From Prevotellaceae bacterium (GTDB taxonomy: Bacteria > Bacteroidota > Bacteroidia > Bacteroidales > Paludibacteraceae), in assembly GCA_031290375.1 (NCBI GenBank), contig JAITNR010000190.1, positions 1 to 17,590 of the forward strand: 17,590 nt of DNA, in the 5' to 3' direction. Positions 12,607 through 17,590 of this stretch are shown piece after piece (positions within the stretch are counted from its first letter, which is position 1; each line of letters opens with the position of its first letter). The translations under genes and the position numbers were made by a program. The notes under the pieces are model-generated. The model was not told where the DNA came from, did not search any database, and was given only the letters and a program-made list of their open reading frames with translations.

Positions 12607-14166
12607 TTAATAATTTTCATTATCTTGTTCCTCTTGCGGTCCAGCCTTGATAGCCTTAATCATGATTCCAACCTCCGCAACAAGCAGGATTGAGAATAGG
12701 ATTAAGAAGATGAAGAACGTAATTTTAACGTTTGCAGAAGGAATGCTTGACACCGAATGGCTCAGAGGCAAAACGTCCTGAATAGCCCAAGGTTGACGAC
12801 CAACTTCTGCGACAATCCACCCCGCTTGTGAGCAAGTGTAAGCCAGCGGAATTGAAATCAAGCCTATCCACTGCATCCATCTGATACTGTCAAACTTGCG
12901 TTTGTTGTTGAGAATCCAAATTACAATGAAGAAAATCAGGAAATATCCGCCAAGAATTACCATCAGGTGAAATGCGTAAAAGGTAAGTCCAATAGGAGGA
13001 ATAGCCTCTTTTGCATCTTTGAAGAAACCATAACCGAAATGGTGAATATTTTCGTCAATCTGAGGCAACAAAGCCTGTGCAGTAGCGATGTCGCTGGCTG
13101 CCATAGCCGCACGATAGTTTTTCAGGGTTTCCTGTGCCAGTTTACCCTGCGCCATTTTTTCTTGAACGGACAATGCGGTTGAGCCGTCCGGCATCGGATA
13201 TTCGCCATCAATAATGTCTTTTATGCCCGGCACAAATGCTTTTGTATCCCCAAAAGCGAGCCACGAGAGCATATTTGGGAAAGCAATTTTGGCAAAAACA
13301 GGCTGTTCCTGATTATCAACCCTTTTTGCAGGATTAATGATACCGAAACCGATGAGGTATGTTCCTCCGTCTCTGTTTCCTTCATAAAGTCCCTCCATCG
13401 CTGCAAGTTTCATAGGCTGATAGACAGCAACCTTTTTGGCAGCACTATCGCCTGTGATAAACGACAGGACAATGCCAAGTACGCCTACTATTGCGGCAAT
13501 TTTTATGCTTCTGAACGAAAACTCCTTCTCCCTTCCTTTGAGGAGAAAATAGGAACAAATCCCTATCACAAACGCTGCTCCAAGCATCCACGAGGAGATC
13601 ACTGTATGGAAAAATTTGTTAACCGCAACAGGTGAAAATGCTACTTCCCAGAAGTTAGTCAGTTCGTTACGCATGGTGTCAGGATTGAAATCCATACCTG
13701 CGGGGAACTGCATCCAGGCGTTAGCTACCAAAATCCACCACGCCGACATAGTGGCACCGCCCACAGCCAGACACGTAGAGGCAAGGTGAAAGCCCTTGCT
13801 GAACTTGTTCCAGCCAAAAAACATTACTCCAATAAAAGTTGCTTCAAGGAAAAACGCCACTATGCCCTCAATAGCAAGCGGGGCACCGAAAATGTCGCCA
13901 ACGAAGTAACTGTAATTGGACCAGTTTGTACCAAACTCAAACTCAAGTATTATACCTGTAGCCACACCAATGGCAAAATTAATACCAAAGAGTTTCATCC
14001 AGAATTTCGTTAGGGTTTTCCATTTTTCATCGCCCTTTTTGTAGTAGATTGCTTCGTAAATACATACAATCAGTCCAAGTCCAAGCGTAAGTGGAACGAA
14101 AATCCAGTGAAACATTGCCGTTAGAGCAAATTGTGCTCTTGACCAATCAATTAATGATAAATCCAT
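12607..14166 (-). CDS. cydA: Cytochrome bd quinol oxidase subunit I (CydA)
   Basis: The haem-bearing subunit: it oxidises quinol and reduces oxygen without pumping protons. In the 519-residue product H20 (MFHWIFVPLTLG) is the axial ligand of the high-spin haem b and H187 with M402 (FHTVISSWMLG; FHLMVILGG) the ligands of haem b558. E100 and E108 (AIEGIVAFFLEATF) lie in the proton path. The quinol loop has the conserved QPMKLAAMEG (250-259) with K253 and E258, matching the residues known from E. coli. GRQPW stands at 456-460. The region after the quinol loop is extended (about 275-390, soluble, rich in Gln and Ala), as often seen in this phylum. It lies 69 bp behind the DUF4492-like gene and 33 bp before cydB. 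The oxidase suggests life with low or intermittent oxygen. Confidence 0.97.
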   Translation of the reverse strand: MDLSLIDWSRAQFALTAMFHWIFVPLTLGLGLIVCIYEAIYYKKGDEKWKTLTKFWMKLFGINFAIGVATGIILEFEFGTNWSNYSYFVGDIFGAPLAIEGIVAFFLEATFIGVMFFGWNKFSKGFHLASTCLAVGGATMSAWWILVANAWMQFPAGMDFNPDTMRNELTNFWEVAFSPVAVNKFFHTVISSWMLGAAFVIGICSYFLLKGREKEFSFRSIKIAAIVGVLGIVLSFITGDSAAKKVAVYQPMKLAAMEGLYEGNRDGGTYLIGFGIINPAKRVDNQEQPVFAKIAFPNMLSWLAFGDTKAFVPGIKDIIDGEYPMPDGSTALSVQEKMAQGKLAQETLKNYRAAMAASDIATAQALLPQIDENIHHFGYGFFKDAKEAIPPIGLTFYAFHLMVILGGYFLIFFIVIWILNNKRKFDSIRWMQWIGLISIPLAYTCSQAGWIVAEVGRQPWAIQDVLPLSHSVSSIPSANVKITFFIFLILFSILLVAEVGIMIKAIKAGPQEEQDNENY

Positions 14167-14235
14167 ACTTTTTTGATTTTAAATGTTAGTATTTAGTTAG
14201 ATATTAAATTTTGTGACACTATATATATGAAATAT

Positions 14236-14451
14236 TCATTCTGTCAATTGTTTTGCTACATATTCTGCTTTTCCTTTCTCGTTATCGGCAACACCGTTTA
14301 GGAAATTGGGAAAGAAAAAAATTTTCAGAACGGCAAACATAACAAAAAGTTTGATTAAGACCAATATCCAAAGAGTTTTGCCCCACGTCATATTCTTAAT
14401 TCCTTCGATGTACATTTTAAAAAATGCAGATATGCCTTTTGCTTCGTTCAT
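14236..14451 (-). CDS. DUF4492-like small membrane protein, first gene of the cyd operon
   Basis: A 71-residue protein with a short amphipathic start (ISAFFKMYIEGIKNMTWG), one membrane helix at about 25-47 rich in Leu, Ile and Phe, and a polar C-terminal tail. The GIKNMTWGKTLWIL ... LKIFFFPNFL pattern is what I recognise as DUF4492, a family repeatedly found just upstream of cydA in Bacteroidota. Function is not established. By position, size and topology it could be an accessory subunit or assembly factor of the bd oxidase, like the unrelated CydX and CydH in E. coli; this is inference. A -7 element lies 33 bp upstream, making this the likely first cistron. Confidence 0.82.
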   Translation of the reverse strand: MNEAKGISAFFKMYIEGIKNMTWGKTLWILVLIKLFVMFAVLKIFFFPNFLNGVADNEKGKAEYVAKQLTE

Positions 14452-14483
14452 CCTGTGTTTAATGATTGGTTTTCCTACAACTT

Positions 14484-14491
14484 CAAAGGTA
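14484..14491 (-). promoter_or_regulatory. -7 element of the cyd operon promoter
   Basis: Read on the minus strand the site is TACCTTTG, matching TAnnTTTG, 33 bp upstream of the DUF4492-like ATG. A weak -33 region follows. No clear FNR/CRP-type palindrome was recognised nearby, so oxygen control cannot be read from the sequence. Confidence 0.5.
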
Positions 14492-14747
14492 CAAAAATTT
14501 TTGTAAAGGTAAAACTTAATTATTGCTAATAATTACATATTTTAATCAAATAATTACACATTTTTGCATCAACGCAAATTAATTGTCGAAATGGGCTGTT
14601 TTGCCTGTTAATTCTGTGTTATGTGCTTTGTGTGTTTTGGAGCGAATAATATTTGCCTCTATCCATCGTTCTAACGGCTTGGAAATCCACGGATAACGGG
14701 CAAACTTCAAAAAACAAATGACAAATTGTCAGTTGAAAAATTATTAT

Positions 14748-14755
14748 TAACTTTG
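14748..14755 (+). promoter_or_regulatory. -7 element of the clpC promoter
   Basis: TAACTTTG matches TAnnTTTG exactly, with an ATTG at 14725-14728 as a possible -33 box 19 bp upstream. It lies 48 bp before the clpC ATG. No CIRCE-type inverted repeat (TTAGCACTC...GAGTGCTAA) is visible, so HrcA control is not supported. The rest of the interval 14507-14803 shows no gene. Confidence 0.55.
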
Positions 14756-14803
14756 GCATTCAATTTGCTTTGATATGAAAATCAGTAAAGGAAATAAATA
14801 AAG

Positions 14804-17299
14804 ATGTTAAAACATTCGGAACAGTTAAAGAAAATAATGCAACTTAGTTGGGAAGAAGCAGGGCGTTTGAAACAGAAATATGTTACCCCCGAACATTTCC
14901 TGCTTTCGATGTTGCGCTTGCCAGATTGCAATGCGATGAAAGTACTTTCAACGTTTTCTTTTGATAATCAGGCTTTTAAGCAGTCCATAGAGGAAAATTT
15001 ATCAAAGACTTCAGAAGAGTATGTATCCCCGATAGTGATGCAGGAAAATGCAGAAAATATTCTCCGTATTGCACACCTTGAGGCTCGTAATATGCACAGT
15101 AACAGTGTAGATACGGAGCATTTGCTCTTGGCAATTCTCAAAGATAACACCATTGCAGGAACACAACTTTTAAACAGCAACAGGGTTGATTATTCTTCTG
15201 TAAAAGAGGAAATTACGCACAAAAAAGAGGTTACTGCCAACGGGCAGAGCAATTTTGAAGCAGACGAGGATGATGAGGATAAACCCAACGGTGACAACAG
15301 AAAGACAAAATCGAAATCAAGTGAAAGAAAATCAAACAGCGACACACCTGCACTTGACAATTTTGGCAAGGATTTGACGCGCGATGCCGCTGAAGGCAAA
15401 CTTGATTTGATTGTCGGCAGAGATATTGAGATTGAGCGGGTTGTTCAGATTTTAAGCAGGAGAAAAAAGAACAATCCTGTATTAATCGGCGAACCGGGGG
15501 TGGGAAAAACCGCCATTGTGGAAGGACTTGCCCTAAGAATTTACCAAAGGAAAGTTTCCCGCGTGCTTTTCGACAAACGGGTTATAGCCTTGGATATGGC
15601 ATCGCTCGTGGCAGGCACAAAATATCGCGGACAGTTTGAGGAGAGAATTCAGGCTGTTATGAGAGAGATTGAAAGAAACAGGAATATCATTCTTTTTATT
15701 GATGAAATTCATACTATTGTAGGTGCTGGAAGTGCCTCAGGGTCGCTTGATGCGGCAAATATTCTCAAACCTGCTCTTTCACGCGGGGAACTGCAATGTA
15801 TAGGTGCCACAACCCTCAAGGAATATAGGGAAAGCATTGAAAAAGACGGTGCTCTGGAACGCCGCTTTCAGAAAATTGTTGTTGAGCCGACCACTGAGCA
15901 GGAAACAATTACAATCCTCGAAAACATAAAAAACCGCTATGAAGACCATCATCAAGTGATTTATCCATTTGAAGTTATTCAGGCGTGTGTCAAAATGACA
16001 GGTCAATACATTACCGACAGATGTTTTCCTGACAAGGCTATAGATGCTATGGACGAAGTCGGTGCCAGAATCAGAATTACAAACATCAAGGCACCCGAAA
16101 ACGTTGAGGCTCTTGAAAATGAAATAAATGCCCTCGAGGAGCAAAAAAGCGAGGCTGCCAAAGAGCAGGATTTTGAAAATGCGGCATCTTTGAGAGACAC
16201 AATAGCAGGGCTGAATATCAAGCTGGAACATGAAAAAAATGAGTGGAAAAAAAATGACAGCTCCAACAAAATAGAGGTTACCCTTGACAATGTGGCACAG
16301 ACCGTTTCGATGATGTCGGGCGTACCGATGAAACGGCTTGAACAGTCTGAAAACGAACGACTTATGAATATGGGCAATGCTCTTGGAAATCAGGTTATCG
16401 GACAAAACAAGGCGGTGGATAGTGTTGTCAAAGCAATTCGCCGCAACAGTGTAGGGCTGAAAGACCCAAATCACCCTATCGGTTCGTTTATCTTTTTAGG
16501 ACCGACAGGTGTTGGCAAAACGCTGTTAGCCAAAAAATTAGCCGAATATGTTTTTGGAAGCGAGGATGCCATTATCCGAGTTGATATGAGCGAATTTATG
16601 GAGAAGTTCAGTGTTTCCCGCCTGATTGGTGCTCCTCCTGGCTATGTGGGCTACGAAGAGGGTGGACAACTGACTGAAAAGGTTCGCCGCAAGCCTTATG
16701 CAATCATTCTTTTGGACGAAATAGAAAAGGCACATTCGGATGTATTTAATATTCTGCTACAGGTGATGGACGAAGGACGTTTAACCGACAGTCTGGGACG
16801 CAGAATTGACTTTAAAAATACGATTTTGATAATGACTTCCAACGTTGGTACGCGGCAATTGAAAGACTTTGGGCGTGGCATAGGCTTTGCCTTGCCAAAC
16901 GAAAAAAGCAACAACGAATATGCTAACAGTGTGATTAAAAAGGCTCTGTCAAAAACATTTTCGCCCGAATTTTTGAACCGAATTGACGATATTGTTATGT
17001 TTGAGCAACTTGACAGAGAGGTACTTTACAAAATCATTGATATTGAACTGAAAGAGTTGTCAAAGCGAATAAATTCACTTGGAATGACGCTCGAATTGAC
17101 CGAAAAGGCGAAAAATTTTCTCTTTGAAAAAGGCTACGACATACAGTACGGCGCAAGACCACTCAAAAGGGCAATTCAGAACTACGTAGAAGACACCATT
17201 TCGGAGGGAATGCTTTCAGGCAAAATCAAAGAGAATCAAATCATTACCCTTGATTTAAACGAAGCAAAAGATGGACTGACTTTTCAATCTGGAAATTGA
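14804..17299 (+). CDS. clpC: ATP-dependent Clp protease ATP-binding subunit ClpC
   Basis: A Hsp100 unfoldase that feeds proteins to ClpP in the cytoplasm. The 831-residue product has, in order: a Clp N-domain with two repeats (about 3-138); a charged, disordered linker (140-185, an acidic run then Lys/Ser-rich); AAA1 with Walker A GEPGVGKT (229-236), Walker B ILFIDE (296-301) and GALERRF (349-355); a coiled UVR-type segment (about 433-475) that marks ClpC rather than ClpA or ClpB; AAA2 with Walker A GPTGVGKT (566-573) and LLDE (636-639); and a C-terminal small domain with YGARPLKRAIQ (782-792). The tripeptide IGF at 693-695 lies where ClpP-docking loops occur, so a protease partner is expected; clpP is not in the window. 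The long ClpB middle domain is absent. Start ATG gives the normal N-domain. It is apparently a single-gene unit. Confidence 0.95.
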   Translation: MLKHSEQLKKIMQLSWEEAGRLKQKYVTPEHFLLSMLRLPDCNAMKVLSTFSFDNQAFKQSIEENLSKTSEEYVSPIVMQENAENILRIAHLEARNMHSNSVDTEHLLLAILKDNTIAGTQLLNSNRVDYSSVKEEITHKKEVTANGQSNFEADEDDEDKPNGDNRKTKSKSSERKSNSDTPALDNFGKDLTRDAAEGKLDLIVGRDIEIERVVQILSRRKKNNPVLIGEPGVGKTAIVEGLALRIYQRKVSRVLFDKRVIALDMASLVAGTKYRGQFEERIQAVMREIERNRNIILFIDEIHTIVGAGSASGSLDAANILKPALSRGELQCIGATTLKEYRESIEKDGALERRFQKIVVEPTTEQETITILENIKNRYEDHHQVIYPFEVIQACVKMTGQYITDRCFPDKAIDAMDEVGARIRITNIKAPENVEALENEINALEEQKSEAAKEQDFENAASLRDTIAGLNIKLEHEKNEWKKNDSSNKIEVTLDNVAQTVSMMSGVPMKRLEQSENERLMNMGNALGNQVIGQNKAVDSVVKAIRRNSVGLKDPNHPIGSFIFLGPTGVGKTLLAKKLAEYVFGSEDAIIRVDMSEFMEKFSVSRLIGAPPGYVGYEEGGQLTEKVRRKPYAIILLDEIEKAHSDVFNILLQVMDEGRLTDSLGRRIDFKNTILIMTSNVGTRQLKDFGRGIGFALPNEKSNNEYANSVIKKALSKTFSPEFLNRIDDIVMFEQLDREVLYKIIDIELKELSKRINSLGMTLELTEKAKNFLFEKGYDIQYGARPLKRAIQNYVEDTISEGMLSGKIKENQIITLDLNEAKDGLTFQSGN

Positions 17300-17347
17300 G
17301 AATTGGGAACTGTTTGTTCGCAAATTGCGGGAGGTTTTACAAATAGT

Positions 17348-17565
17348 TTATACTTTCTCCATTTCGTCTACAATCTTTATTGTTTCCACGCTGACAGTGC
17401 AAATCCGTTTCAGCAGGTCAATGACTTGTTCCTTGTAATCGGCAAAGCGGTAAGTATTGAACTTCTCGGCACAATGGTAGAGTCTTTTGGTTTACTTTCC
17501 TTGTACTGGTCGAGAATCCATTCTAATGCGTCGCGACTGCCGAGTTGGTGATTCCCTCTTAATCG
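17348..17565 (-). pseudogene. Frameshifted C-terminal remnant of a type ISP/type III-like restriction-modification enzyme
   Basis: Two minus-strand frames carry consecutive pieces of one protein end. The first, upstream of 17473, reads HQLGSRDALEWILDQYKESK and onward to KDSTI. The second, downstream of about 17467, reads AEKFNTYRFADYKEQVIDLL and continues through VSVETIKIVDEMEKV to a stop at 17348-17350. The join at 17468-17472 is out of frame by one base. Further upstream the first frame meets a stop at 17566-17568. The LEWxxDQY and VSxETxKIV patterns are what I recall from the extreme C-terminus of large helicase-methylase type ISP enzymes. Whether a fuller copy lies beyond the edge cannot be seen. 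A sequencing error could also explain a single shift. Confidence 0.6.
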
Positions 17566-17590
17566 TCAAAAGTGAGGATGAAAAATTATT

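Noticed and set aside
15779..16474. Long open frame antisense to clpC (231 codons)
   Set aside because: A mirror of the coding constraint in clpC; no domain or start signal supports it. The same applies to antisense frames over dsbD and cydAB.
17300..17345. Terminator hairpin after clpC (CGCAAATTGCG)
   Set aside because: The palindrome leaves a one-base loop and no T tract follows, so it cannot form a normal terminator.

Overview
The window reads as a chromosome segment from an AT-rich member of the Bacteroidota, most likely Bacteroidales-like. Three things point there. The gene families are typical of the phylum: a DUF4492-like protein before cydAB, a TonB-dependent receptor with a carboxypeptidase-regulatory N-domain, a three-domain DsbD, and a 241-residue conserved unknown. 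Start codons are preceded by A/T-rich leaders rather than Shine-Dalgarno sites. Several genes carry the phylum's -7 element, TAnnTTTG, upstream. The species cannot be named from the sequence alone.

Layout. Positions 372-3022 (+) hold a short-chain polyprenyl diphosphate synthase, a conserved protein of unknown function and the ribosome-assembly GTPase RsgA, probably one transcription unit. Positions 3023-3905 are a gene-free island packed with small inverted-repeat elements. ruvC follows (+) and overlaps, tail to tail by 9 bp, a Stealth-family sugar-phosphate transferase (-). From there to 14451 everything is on the minus strand. Read in the direction of transcription the genes are: DUF4492-like protein, cydA and cydB (cytochrome bd quinol oxidase), ruvX, a His/Cys-rich exported small protein, a TonB-dependent receptor, dsbD and the Stealth gene. 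clpC (+) fills 14804-17299. The right edge holds a frameshifted C-terminal remnant of what looks like a type ISP/type III-like restriction-modification enzyme (-).

How the genes may work together. Most are housekeeping: isoprenoid synthesis, ribosome maturation, two RNase H-fold nucleases, microaerobic respiration and protein quality control. The most suggestive group is the His/Cys-rich small protein, the receptor with His-containing loops and, behind its own promoter, DsbD. It looks like an envelope metal-handling and thiol-redox neighbourhood, but that role is inferred. The least described material is the repeat island at 3087-3756. It includes a 362-bp element with perfect 18-bp ends and internal hairpins kept by compensatory changes; a solitary right arm of the same element sits against the ruvX stop codon.
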